From positions 5,008,501 through 5,072,500 of the forward strand of contig CP126201.1 of assembly GCA_030272155.1 (NCBI GenBank): a DNA stretch of 64,000 bases. The letters run 5' to 3'. The translations under genes were made by a program, and so were the position numbers. The notes beneath the pieces were generated by a model. The model saw only the letters and a list, made by a program, of their open reading frames with translations. It was not told the DNA's origin and searched no databases. Shown in pieces: positions 1-12,500 of the stretch (position 1 is its first letter; the number at the start of each line of letters is the position of its first letter). The stretch is from Tetradesmus obliquus. Its lineage: Eukaryota; Chlorophyta; Chlorophyceae; Sphaeropleales; Scenedesmaceae.

Positions 1-521
1 CCAGGGGTGCTCCGGGTCGCGTAGCTTGATTCGAACAGAAACAGCGCTCCTGCTTCTATGAATGTTGTTACGTCATTTTAAGGTACGTAAACGATACGTG
101 ATGCGCCTTTCTACTGTCCATCAGGGCTGTGAGGTCTCAACTGGCCTTAGTCCCGGTTAATCCACCGTGGTTCCAGGATTTGTCTGGTCACTCCCATACA
201 CTTGCACCGTAACATAATAATGACGTGACCCTACTACCCATGCTGCTGCTGCACACACTCCACCTAACTGCAGCCAGCAGCCCTCCCGTCATGCCAAACA
301 ACTACTACTGCTACTCAGCCACACTCGTGAGTGTGTGTGGGGGTAAATGGGTGAGTGCATGCACACATGCACCAACAGGCTGCGTGTCAGCTGAATTCCT
401 AAGGCACAGCACAGCCAGGCAGGGCTGAGCAGTAGACCACCTGAACAGCTACACGCACGCCTGCAGGCCCATCAGAACCCCATCGCAACACACATCAATC
501 GCCCAAAGCACCAACACACGC
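1..521. other. Window edge, no gene recognised
   Basis: I see no coding exon with family similarity here. The stretch is the 3' flank of the recombinase fragment that ends at 522. Only short open frames without recognisable motifs are present. Confidence 0.5.
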
Positions 522-1238
522 TCACGACGGCGGAAGCAGTTCACCGCCCAGCTGCCCAGCCGCCATGGCGTCAAACCAAGTGGAGTGCACCGACAGCTTC
601 TGCGAGAGGGACAGGTCCATGTACACCTGGTACACCTGGCTGCGCCAAGCGCCCATCTCTTTCACCAGCAGGTCGGGCAGGCCGACCAGGAACGAGAACG
701 TGGCAGCGCCCCGCCGGAAGCCATGCCCAGCATACTGGCTGCTGTCAAAGCTCGCGCGCGACAGCAGCCGCTTGACCCAGGTGACAAACTCAGTGTGCAC
801 CAAGGGAACGTACACACCCTCAGAAGTGTAACCAAACGCGGCGGCCTCCTGAGGAGCCGGCACCAACGCAACATACAGACACCACCACGCCACAGGGTCT
901 AACGGGTGGCCCTTGCGGCCAGCTACCACCACAGTGTGAGTGGAGTCCTGGTACTGGGAGTTCTTCATGAACCGCAACGTAACAAACAAGCAGTACTGCG
1001 CACGATCGACTACCACATCGCGGCGCAGCAGCGACCGCTGAACATGCGACAGGCTGCGCGAGGCTGCGCACACATTGGCTTTGCGCAAGAACGCTGCAAA
1101 GGCAATCAGCATGGCAGCGAACACCATGAGCTCAACCGGAGAAGTCACACACACCACACGCAGGACACGCATCAGGATGAAAGGCGTAATGGGCAGCTTG
1201 CGCTGCACAGCCTTCGACGCACGGCGCAAAGCAAACAG
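522..1238 (-). CDS. Tyrosine recombinase catalytic domain, partial (DIRS/Crypton-like element remnant)
   Basis: The open stretch encodes about 238 residues. It has the layout of a tyrosine-recombinase (phage-integrase fold) catalytic domain: a first Arg in AFAAFLRKANV, the H-x-x-R box in GHGFRRGAATF, a Trp in MGAWRS where many family members have His or Trp, and a nucleophile Tyr candidate in YQVYMDLS. Such proteins cut and rejoin DNA and mobilise DIRS and Crypton elements. There is no in-frame ATG at the 5' end. The frame opens exactly at a possible acceptor (gcattcag before 1238), so an upstream exon with the core-binding SAM-like domain is expected, but I could not find it. All four catalytic positions are intact, so this could be an old or still-coding copy. 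No terminal repeats were found. The domain call is firm; the element class is inference. Confidence 0.7.
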   Translation of the reverse strand: MFALRRASKAVQRKLPITPFILMRVLRVVCVTSPVELMVFAAMLIAFAAFLRKANVCAASRSLSHVQRSLLRRDVVVDRAQYCLFVTLRFMKNSQYQDSTHTVVVAGRKGHPLDPVAWWCLYVALVPAPQEAAAFGYTSEGVYVPLVHTEFVTWVKRLLSRASFDSSQYAGHGFRRGAATFSFLVGLPDLLVKEMGAWRSQVYQVYMDLSLSQKLSVHSTWFDAMAAGQLGGELLPPS

Positions 1239-1832
1239 CTGAATGCAACACAGCCCAACCTACGGCATGTTGCATGAAGCAAACAAGCATTCAATCCAAC
1301 GATCAGCCCAGCTAATTGCTGCACTGCACGCATGCAAACGCAGCAGACCGATAACACAGTTATGCAACACCTCTTCACTGCACAGAGTGGCTATCCCACT
1401 ACGAGTAAATAATCATGTATGTTCTTTCCACGACAAATCCATCAGGATGTCCTAATGACACATCCTCCATCAGCACCCTCATGTTAGAACTACAGAATAA
1501 ATGCACAAAGGCTATGAACCTCACAAACCATTTAAGTCAACACTGACGCGCAGCTGCTAGCTACATGTGACACATGTGGTGCATGCATGTAACTTACTTG
1601 AAGACATTTCTGTGGCACGGGCTGTGCTGTCTGTTGGTGTTGGGCTGATTGCAGCTTGCAGGAACCAGTGGCATACAGCCTGTGAGGCATGCTGCTGAGG
1701 ACGAAAACATTATCTGATTAGTGAAAAGCCATGCTTCTGCTGGAAGCAGTTTTGCACGCAAATAGTGTGCTGGTATAATGTGATGTACCATGCTGCCATC
1801 TCCATGCATTGGCACTGCACCGACTGCTATGC
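1239..1832. other. Intergenic stretch with no recognised gene
   Basis: It lies between the recombinase fragment and the 3' end of the MFS transporter. An N-terminal recombinase exon would have to lie here or beyond, but no matching reading frame was found. Confidence 0.45.
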
Positions 1833-4800
1833 TCATACAATGATAGAAGTGTCCTGCTGCTGCTGCTGCTTGGCAGCTGCTGTCCTGCTCAAAGTGCTAG
1901 GTTCACTTCCAGCACCCTGCTTCAGCTGTGCACACTCCACATATACGTGAGGCAGACTGCTGCCTGCTGCAACAGCAGAGGGCTGCTGCTCTTGCTTGCT
2001 CGCGTCCTGCACTAGCTGCTGCTGCTCTGTTGCAGGCTGGCCATGGCCGCTGCGCCGCATCCGTGCAGCGCGTGCTGCGCGCGCCTTGAACAGGAACTTG
2101 ATGGTCGCAAAGGGGCCCTGCTGCCACGGCTTGGCTGAAAACAGCGACTGCAGCTGGTTCATGTCCTGCATGGGGCACAAGGGGCAGGAGAACAAATTAC
2201 AACAGCAACAGATTGCGCAGCATATATTGCAAGCCGGGCGCCTGCTCTGCAGCAGCCAGAGCAGCTGTTGACTATGAGCAAGCACCATGACAGCAGCTGC
2301 AATGGCAGACCAGTAAGCAAACCCAGGACCGCAGGAGCGAGCCCTGCATCCCATTTCAAGCACCCCCTCCCCATGGTATTAAACCACTCCTCCCCGCTCA
2401 CATCAATGTTCTCCGCCATGGGCGCCCCCAGCGTCTCCGGCAGCACCAGCGTCAGCAGCCCCGCCAGCAGCGCCACCAGCCCAAACGCCAGGAAAGGGAC
2501 GTACACCGCGTCAGAGGGCCGCACCGCCGCGCCCACCATCAGCATGAGCGGCGCGATGATGCTGCCCAGGCGGCCCGCCTCGTTGAACACGCCCATGGCT
2601 GAGGCGCGGATGGGCGTGGCAAACAGCTCCGTGGTGAAGGTGCCCAGCACCACCATGCCCACTGCAGGACGGGAGGCACACACGGCAGCAGCGGCATGCT
2701 CAGCCACGACACTAGTTAACGACAGACAATGTTTGCAGGTGCAAGACGAGCCCCAAAGATACAGACATGCAGCACACCGTGCTGCCTGCAACAAGCCGCT
2801 ACAGCACTCCCAACAGGATTGTGCATGCCTGCAGAGGCCCCTGTTATGGCCCTCCCTGCCCTGCTGCTCACCTGTGCAGCCGTACTTGCCGATCACCGCC
2901 AGTGCTGCGCGCGCCGTGCTGTGCGTGGTGCTGGCGCAGGCCAGGCAGGCGGTGCCGCTGACCAGCAGCCCACAGGACAGGATGACGTGGCGGCCCGTCC
3001 TGTCAACAATCACTGCGGTCATCAGCTGCGCGCTCAGCTCCGCAACAGTCAGCAGGCTGAAGGTGACGTACCTGCAGAGGCAGGGGCACGATTGCAACGC
3101 ATGTCAGCAGTGCAAGGTTAACCTGCTGCTGTGTATCAAGGAGCCAACGAGCAGCCATCATACAGCCAGTAAATCTCCTGTGGCACAACACGATGGCGTC
3201 TGCGCTTGCGAAGCATGGCACTCTGCCGCTTGCTGCTGCTGCTGATGCTGCTGTGTTGCAAGTGGCCACTCACAGTGATCCCGGCAGCGCGCCCGCGCCC
3301 AGGTTGACGCCGTACGACACGATGTACAGCGAGAACCAGGTGAACACCAGCACCAGCGTGCGCACCAGCAGCTTGGGCTGGCGCAGCACGTCCAGCAGCC
3401 CGATGCGCTTGGCTGCCTTGGCGCCCGGCTGCTGCAGCCCAGGCACTGTGGCAGCGCCCGCGCCACCCACCACTGCACACTCCGTGGCAGCCGCCTCTAT
3501 CTCGCCACCATTGCCCCCAGCATCCGCCCCTGGCAGTGCAAGCACGACAGCATCAGCATCCTTGTGCAGCGCTGCATCTGTTGCTGACATGCCGGCCTCC
3601 TCAGCCTCTGCTGCCAGGTCAACCTTCGGCTGCATGGTCCGCAGCGGCACTGGCGGTGCGCGCGTGCCGTTGAGTGCTGCGATGCGCTGCACAACTGCTG
3701 TGGCTTCTGCCTGGCGTCCCTGGGACAGCAGCCAGCGCGCGCTCTCCGGGATGAAGGGCCACAGCAGCAGGCCCGCCACGCTGAGGCAGCCGGTGATGAT
3801 GGTGAAGGTGCGCCAGTTGTGCACGCCGTACGCCAGGCCCACCTGCAGGAGTGGCAAGGCAGAAGACAGGCACCAGCATCACTGCTGCTGTCCAACTGTA
3901 AACGCAAAGCGGCAGCTGACATGGTCGTTGAGCAAAGAGTTTGCCTGCAACTGCTCTGCTGCAGCTGCTTTGCTATCCAAATGGAAGCGGGATCCGCCTG
4001 CCGCAGCAGCCTGGCGCTCACCAGCACAAACTCTCCTGTCGGCCAGAACATGCCTGAGAAGGCCGATGACACGCCCCTGCAAGCCGCAAGCACACAAGCA
4101 GCTGCTGTCAGCTGCTTGGAGAGCACAGCTGGCATCACGGCTGGCATGAAAGCTGCCTGCAGGACACATGGTTTAAAGGATCAGAGCACTCTCATCAGCA
4201 TCAGCCTGCAGCTCCGCTGCTGATGTTTTGCCATGTGTGGATTGCTGCCTTGCCACTGACACACCACTGCTACGCCCTGCACACCCACCTGCGGCTCTTG
4301 CCAGCAATCTCCGCGCTCAGCACCGCCACGCACTGGTTCTGCCCTGCAGCAGCAACACCCATGGCCATGCGCACAAAGGCCATGAACCAGTAGCCATCAG
4401 GCGGCGCTGCCGCGCTGAGAAACACCGCCACGATGCAGGCGAGCTGCGCCATCAGCAGCGGCTTCTTGCGGCCCATGGTGTCGTTTAGGTGGCCAAACAG
4501 CGCGGCGCCGATAAGGCAGCCAATGAACATCATCATGTTGAGCAGCTGTACCTTCCACTTGTCGCCGCAAACCATGTTGAAGTAGGCCGCCAAGTTGTCT
4601 GCGAAGCACCACAAGGAAGAGCATCAGAGTGCAGTTGCTGCTGGCTGCAACCACTTGCAAAGGCAGCTAGAATGGCACGGCCATACTGCACATGTCCAGG
4701 TGACTTTGCAGCTGCGAATTGTGTTGGTGGCTAATCCCTTGACAGCTTCAGCATGCAGTTCAACAGGTGTTGCAGGACATGATTCATCGATGATTCATCG

Positions 4801-5414
4801 ATGATTCACACCATATGGTGCATGCATGAAAGCCTGCCAGCTCAACGTGCTGCTGCCTGCTGCCTGGTGCACAACGTACCTGTGTTGGTCCAAGCCCACT
4901 GCGACTGCGACATGCTGCAGAAGGCTGTCGGTGAGGGTGCCTGCCAAATTGCTGCACATGCTGCGTCTGCTGGGTTGGTGCACTCCCAGTGCTGCTTCGT
5001 GATGGGGTCCAATGTGAGGAACACCATCAGGTAGAAGATAACCTGCAGCAAGCGCAAATCACGCACATGGCAACGCTTAAGTCACGATATCGAGTACCTG
5101 CCTGCAATGAAATCAAATTGAGCATCAGACTGCGACCGCACTGCTGCATGGCGATCATGCTGCAGGCCTGCAGGCAACCGTCCCAGGCAAGGGCATCTTA
5201 CCGCATTGGGTATGTAGTTGAGAGAAGTTACTGCGACAAAAAGCCTCTGCCCTCTCCCAAACTCTCCCACATACTGCAGCACAAGGCACAACAGGGACCA
5301 GAGGTCAGGCTACTGCTGCACCAGGTGGCAAGCTGTACTGCACCTTCAACCAGAACAGGCGTGGCGTGCCTGTGCGAGGGCTTCATCGTAGGTGATAGAG
5401 TTGTCGAATCCCAT
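1833..5414 (-). CDS. Major facilitator transporter, organic cation/carnitine (SLC22-like) type, 9 exons
   Basis: This is a membrane transporter of the MFS organic-cation group, with 12 expected membrane helices. Exons in transcript order: about 5414-5370, 5273-5202, 5042-4880, 4598-4289, 4076-4022, 3842-3274, 3071-2872, 2661-2402 and 2165-1833. Joined they give about 668 residues. Visible signatures are MGFDNSITYDEALAQ then YVGEFGRGQ at the N terminus, a Cys-bearing first loop, the MFS loop GHLNDTMGRKKPL after helix 2, the PESARWLLSQGR motif before the large central loop, VDRTGRHVIL, and GVFNEAGRLGSIIAPLML near the end. The C-terminal tail of about 110 residues is basic and then Gln-rich. Intron phases agree throughout except at exon 1, whose 3' border has no good GT donor; a GC donor after codon 15 would fit. 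The substrate cannot be read from sequence. Exon 6 carries a long acidic/Ala-rich insert between helices 6 and 7. Confidence 0.88.
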
Positions 5415-6674
5415 TTTGCGGTGTCGGACGCTGCCACACTAGGCCGTCACGGCCACAGACAGTGGAGGTCAATCACGTAGAAAGTTCCCCAACATCACAA
5501 CATGCTACGCAAGTCGATACGCACTGGTAACAAAGTACTCGATGATATATAGTGCAGCCATGGAAACGGCCATCATAACCGGCTGCTAACCAAGCAGGGC
5601 TTGGGAGTCCCAGTCACGCGGCATCACGCGGTTGTTGTAAAAGCGTACATACATTGAATATAATTACCAGTTTCATATATCTGCTTCGTCTTATTCACTC
5701 AGAGCCACCGCCTCGAGCAGTACTTGCCACAGTACAAGCTTTGTCAGCAGGCACAGATGGAAGCAGCTGCTTCCATCTCTGCAGAGATGCACCGCGTGTA
5801 CATGGCGTATGTCTGCAGGGGGGACTTTGGCAGCATAAACGTGGGTGATGAGAACTTTACACGTCCGGTTTTGCGCACATAGCAACAGGTCATGAGTCAC
5901 CAGGTCAGTGCCCTGTACGCAATTGATTGTGCCGACAACGCCACTGTTGCCAGTGGTGCTTGGCTTCCTAGCTGGCGAATGCTACACGCTCTGCAAGTCA
6001 AATTCGGGTTGCCAGCGACTAAACACGTGCTCAGCCCAATGTACCAGGTGCTTGTGAGGTACATGTACTGCTGTACCTCCCGCAAGGTACGAAGCAGCTG
6101 CCTGCTGCAGCATGTTTGGCACATGTTCAAAATACGAGAAGTGCTATGTAGCAGTGTGTTGTGCGGTGTGCAGCAATGATGTGCACATGGGCTGCCACAC
6201 GAGCGCATACCAGGGCAATTGCCAAGCCTGTTGGTGTCACACCCTGTAGTACAGGGTGACCTGCAGCTGTATGGTCATGATGAGACCTCAAGGCCTCCTG
6301 AGTCAACGCCGTTGCCGATGCACAAATGCATATGGGAAAATTTCTTAATGTATGGTGTTGTTTGGCTTGCTGCTTTGACCTTTCATTTTTCTGGGCCAGT
6401 CCGACTCGGAGAAAACAACCTTGGACGCTTCCACTAAACCTCCATCTCTAGCTGCAATGCTTTTCAACGTTGCAAATCAATCATAATCGCAGGTCACGTC
6501 GTACTGCGCGCATGTTCGAGCTGCCGAGGCAACTGCCCGCCCGCTGCGTTGAAGTGAGCTGCAGGCAGCCACCGCCTCAAACCGCCTCGTACCAGCGGCT
6601 CGCTATTCGTCGTATTTTATTTGGACACGGTTGGTGTCTCTTCGCGAAGCTGTGATCCGCCAATCGTCGGCAGC
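5415..6674. promoter_or_regulatory. Divergent promoter region between the MFS gene and LRR1
   Basis: This 1.26-kb gap separates two gene starts on opposite strands, so it should hold both promoters. A TATA-like TATTTTAT lies at 6613-6620, 55 bases before the LRR1 start codon. I see no convincing coding exon. Confidence 0.4.
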
Positions 6675-7694
6675 ATGGGCGGTAAATGTCGGTTGCAGGC
6701 TGTGCCAGTGTTGGTGCTGCTGGCACTGCAGCTGTGTGCCCTCTCATCAGTATTGGCACAGACCCCGCCTGCTAGAAGTAGCAACAACGATCCTGGTGCT
6801 GCGGACAGCGCCAGTAACTCGGTGGTGCCAGACAGCACCTCGACTGTTGTGCCTCCTACACCCCTCCTGCCAACCAGTGGTGCATCCTCACCACAAGCTA
6901 CACAGCCAGGCTCTGCACCCACCAGCGGCATCAACAGGAACCCACAGCAGCAGCAGCAGCAGCAGCCGCAGCAGCAGCAACAGCAACAGGGAGGCAGCCA
7001 GTCAAATGGCAGCAGCAGCGGGACCAGTGGAACTACTGGCACTGTCCCTGATGCAACCACTGGCAAGACCCGCAATGAGCAGGAGCAAGCAGCTGCTGCC
7101 AATCAAGCAGGACCCGACAGCGGCAATGCTCAAGGTGGATCAGACAGCACTGACAATGCAGGTGGGGTGCTCAGCCTTGCTGAGGCGCAGAGGACACGCA
7201 CAACGCTGTGCCAAATGCGTTCTGCTGCTGCCATTACCTGTCTGTCATCGTGAAAGAGCAGAATTGATTGTCATCAGGGTTGCAATGGCTGGGGCGGTCT
7301 GTTTGGCATATGGTGGTGCGCAGCATGCAGCATTGGAGCGGAAATGCGTGCTAGCCTGATGGCCTGGTCCGTCGAATGCTGCATGCCGCTGGTGTTGCTC
7401 TGTAAATCACCGTGCTGGAGCGCACCTGTGGTATGTGTCTGGCTGTCTAGGCTGCCACATGGGTGCCGTCGCACTCTTGCCAAGAAATGCCAGGTGTTTC
7501 CTCCCTGCCTGCTGTTAATCCTGCAATCGGTGCTGCTGTGCTGCTGTGTGCTGCTGTGCTGCTGTGTGCTGCTGCGCCCTGCTGCGCCTGCTGCAGTGAA
7601 TCTGCTGTCCATCGCCGGCTGCAGCAACGCGGCCAGCAACTTCCTGCCAGCTGGCCTGGATGGGTCGTGTGAGGTGCAGGTGAGCGCCACTGCA

Positions 7695-7736
<42 letters not shown>

Positions 7737-9702
7737 GGCTGGGCTGGGGAGACGCCAGGCCAGGCACAGCTGCTGAAGGCCAAGCCAGGCAATGTTGTTA
7801 TGGCGCGCCTGTTCACAGGCAGCCAGACAGGCTGCTGCAGCCCCTTCATTGACCGTCATGCCACACATTTATGCGGTGGCCTACACCTGCACCCCAGCAG
7901 TTCGTGCGAGGGCATGTTGTCCGCTTGTCTCACCTCTGCCCGTGTCATCCTCCACCCCATCGATGCTGCTGCTGCCACGCTGCCTGCAGGGTGTCATCTC
8001 ACGGCGTGAGGTGGACCTGTTCTCCTTCAACCTGCCCCAGGCCACCAACGACACCCGTCCCTACCGCCTGCTGCTCATCCTGCGCTCCGTGGACGGCGAC
8101 GCACAGCTGTGAGCGCTGAAGTAATTGGCCAGCGGTCCTTGTTTAATGACTGGCAGCGCATGCATGATGCATTTTGGCTTGAGTGCAGCAGGGGCAATGC
8201 AATGTGGATGCGCGGCACCGTCTGCAGAGATCTGGTGTCTGCCTGCTGCATGCTTAACAGTGACCGACCGCCCTTTTGACTACATGCTGATGGCAGTCGC
8301 ATCACCACCCGCTCTGCCCTCTCCGCGGCTGCTGCTGCTTCTGCTGCTTCTGCCGCCGCTGCCGCCCTGCTGTGCCCTCAGTGGTCTGTCCATACCCACC
8401 CCCCAAGGCACCAGCCCAGTGCCCGACACCATCGGCACACAGGTCTACTCCACAGAGATCACCACAGAGGTGAGAGCAGGGCAGCAGCAGCAGTGTCAAC
8501 AGCGGCAGCAGCGGCACATCCTCAGCAAACGTACACGTGTGTGCATGTGCTGGCAATACACAACAGCAGCTGCGGCTGCTTAAAAGCCAGGCATTTACTG
8601 TCTTAAGCAGCACTAATGGTAAGCGTCTGCTGCGCTTGAAGCAGCGTGCTGCAACCAGTGCCGCATGTATAGTAACAAAACAACAAGCTCCTGCTCACCC
8701 ACCTGCATTTTCTTGCCATCCTGACGTCCTGCCCCCCCCCTCCCTCCTGCCAGGTTATCATCGAGCTGCCGTGGTTTGTGGTGGCGCAGAACCCCGGGCG
8801 CTACCTCATCAGCATCAGCCGCGCACGCAGGAGGTCCATCTACACGCTGCAGGTGCGGCAGCTGCTGGTGATAGTTGCGCTGCTGTTTACTGTGCCCTAT
8901 AGCTGCTGGCGATCAGGAACACAGCGAACACCTTGTACAGCATGAGGGGTGGTGCTGGTGCACCTTGCCCGGCTGTTGCGGGCAGCGCTGGAGCCAGCAC
9001 ATGCTGCAGCTTGCTGCAGGCCGCACAAGCAGCAGCTGCTGCTGTTACACGTGGCGACACGCCTGGTGGCGCTGCCTGTACCATCGTCACTGCCACGCTG
9101 CTGCTGCTGCTGCTACTGCTGCTGCTGCTGCCGCTGCATCAGGTTGAGACCCCCATCAACGATGTGCGGCTGGCTGAGCCCGACCTGAGCGCCATCAAGG
9201 ACCTGCACACCGCATGCTGCGTGGAGGGGGGCGCCACCAGCAGCCTCTGCACACAGGTGCGCCGCGGCCAGCGCTGTGCCAGCAAGCATGTGCTCTGACG
9301 GTGCTGCTGAGCAAGCATGCGTGTACATGTGGCTGTGGGGCTGTCAGCAGTGGATCTGGCACAGTAGCGGAGGGGTTGGTGTTGGGGAGGGAGCGCAGCT
9401 CATGCTGATGGAGGATGGGTAGGCAGCAGCTGTGCTATGCGGTCTGCGCAGGCTGGCAGGGGTGCCTGGATATGAAGCAAAAAGCGTCACTGCTGCATGC
9501 ACCTGCGCCTGTTGTATGGACGTTTCGGCTGCAAGTGCTGCTGCTGCTGCTGCTGCTGCGGCTGCTGCCTCTGCTGCTGGCTGCTGCTGCAGTTCCTGCC
9601 ACGTGCGCTTGCGCCCAACCACGGCAATGACGACGACCTGTGCCGCATGACGCCCATGACCTGCAACAGCGAAGTGAGCCAACGCAGCACTTATAGCAGT
9701 CA

Positions 9703-9737
<35 letters not shown>

Positions 9738-9792
9738 GGAGCACGTGTCCCTTTTCATGGTCGCAGTTGTGTGTGGCTGCAGTCTTTCTGAT

Positions 9793-9824
<32 letters not shown>

Positions 9825-12420
9825 CTCAGCATGTAAGCATGCATGCCAAGGAATGCAGCATCGGCACTCTGTATGTATCCGTCAACTGTTGCCCCTGTTG
9901 GCCAGGCGCCTGACCACTGATACTGGTCGTGTGTGTTGCTTGCCTCTCTCACCGGTGCGTCGTCCCTCTTGCCCTGCTGCTGCCCCCGCTGCTTCCGCTC
10001 CCCCTCCCACCTCCCATGCAGGGCCGGCTCACGCAGCTGGCTGTGGCTCAGGCCGGGCTAATCTGCCCCCACGGGCTGCCTGCCAGCATGAGCCAGCTGG
10101 ATGCTCTCACTACCCTCGACCTGGCCTTCAACTTCATCAACATGAGCACCACAGACATGGCGCAGGTGCGGCAAAGGCTGATGTGCTGTCGTAGGTAACT
10201 GGTCCTCGCACCCAGATCTGCCTTCAACTTCATCAATATGAGCACAGCTGACATGGCGCAGGCTGGTATTATCTTGCAGATATCGTGCTGTACTGTGGTG
10301 TAATGCCCCCTATCGGATGTGTGATGCTCCTTGCCTTCAACTTCATCAACGTGAGCACAGCTGACCAAGGTTGGCATACTACAGTGTGTATTGCTACCAA
10401 CCCTGTTAGTATTTGGCAAATAACCTCAAAGTGCTGTGCATTGCGCAAGTCCAGACACACCTGCAGCACAGCATTGCTGCTGAATATGTCTGGCCACACC
10501 TGCCCCTGCTGTGCTGCTGCCTCTTCCTCCTCCCCCCTGCAGATCATTGCGGGCCTGCCCGCCCTCAAGGAGCTCCAGAATGCGTTCCAATGTTTGTGGC
10601 CACTCCTGCTGCTGCCCTGCTGCCACTGCTGCTGCCCTGCTGCCACTGCTGCTGCTGCTGCTGCTGCAACTGCTGCTGCTGCTGCCCCCGCTGTACCGCC
10701 CCTGCAGATCATTGCGGGCCTGCCTGCCCTCCAGAATGCCTTCCTGCGCTACACGGGGCTGGACGGCCCCATGGACTGCGGGCTGGTGGCCAACCCCACA
10801 CTGACGCGGCTCAGCCTCAGCGGCAACAACGTCACGGGCACGGTGCCGGCCTGCATGCTGTCGGTGCGTGGGGCCAAATCAAGGGGCTCGCTGTGATCCT
10901 GGCATGTTGTGGCTCTCGTAATGTCATGTGGGGCTGAGGACAGGCCCGCTGTGGCCCTGGCATGTCGAAGCTCGCGTATAGTGATGGGAAATACCTCGGC
11001 CGTGTTGCATTCAACACATGTGATCGGCTGCAGTGCGCCTGTGATACTGTAGCTGCAGGCAGCAGCACTTGCACTTGCTTTTGTGCATGGCCATGCACAA
11101 TTCCTCAGAGTGCACCATGGTGTGTGCATGCTGCCAACCCTGCTTTCCTCATCTCTCCCTTTCTTACCTTTGCGCCTGCAGGACGCCATGCTGCAGGAGC
11201 TATACCTGGGCCTGCGCGTGTTAGGCGTGCCTGCCTTGCGATGCTGTGCTGCAGCTTGATGCGTCTGCTGCTGTGCATGGTGCCCCTGCATGCTGCCAAC
11301 CCTGCTGTCTGTCTCATTGTCTGCCGCTCTCTCGCGCCATACCACAGCACAAGCAGCTAAGCAAACGTGGCTGGCCTTCCTACCCCCCCCCCCCCACCAC
11401 CACCACCACATGCAATACGCCACGCTGCAGGAGTTGTACCTGAGGCAGCTCCTGTTGGGAGGCCCAGCAGATGGAGCCAAGGCGCATTGCATTGTGCTTT
11501 TGCAAAGTGTGTATCCTGCAACTCTTTACACAGGTGAGGCTGCACAACACACATGTTATGTATTGCCCGCGCTGCATTTTCGCACTTGCAGGATGCCACA
11601 CTGCAGGAGCTGTACCTGAGGCAGCTCCTGCTGGGCGGCCCAGCAGATGTAGCCAAGGCGCATCCCCACTTAACGCACATGTTATGTATCGCCCGCGCTG
11701 CATTTTCCTGCCTGCAGGATGCCACCCTGCAGGAGCTGTACCTGAGCCAGACTGCACTGACCGGGCCGCTGCCTGATGCGGTGACCCCCAACAGCCCGCT
11801 GCGGCTGCTGTACGCCATCAACTTCATACAGCCGGAGCGAGAGGGCTTCTCAGGTGCGGCTAGCACTGCTGCTGCTGCTGCTGCTGCTGCTCTTGACTGT
11901 TGGATCGTTTTGAGCTGCACTTCCGGCAGAGTTGCTTTACAGCCAGTCCATACACCTGAACATCATGTGGACGGCTTGATTTCCAGAGCATCGGCTTCAG
12001 CTTCAGTCTGTGTATCGCCCTGTGTGCCCCCCATGTTATGTGCTCACTTCCGCACTTGCGCTCACAACCGCAGGACCCGTCCCTGCCAGCCTGCTGTCCT
12101 CACCCAGCCTGGCCTACCTCAACCTGGCCAACAACGCGCTCAGCGGCGGGCTGGGCCCGCTGCCTCCTCAGCTGCGCGTGCTCAACGTGTCCAACAACGC
12201 GCTGGACGGGCGCATCACGGGTGCGGCTGTGAGCATGTTTGTGTGCTCAAAGCTGTGCTTGAGGATGCCAGCGCCGGCGCTATGTCATGGCAAGTCATGC
12301 GTCTTTCTTTGATGTGCATGGCGTGCATCGCTGCACGTGTGTGTATGTTGATTAATCTGCTCTTGCGGTGTTTTGCGTGCAACACTGCGCTCAGTGACCC
12401 CCCAGCTGCGTGCACGTGCC

Positions 12421-12500
<80 letters not shown>

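Noticed and set aside
2268..3245. 325-codon open frame on the plus strand
   Set aside because: It lies antisense to well-supported MFS exons and has no motif; low stop frequency in GC-rich coding DNA explains it.
9745..10194. 149-codon frame over LRR1 exon 8
   Set aside because: Wrong frame relative to the LRR motif; the model in the other frame keeps LRR spacing and phase.
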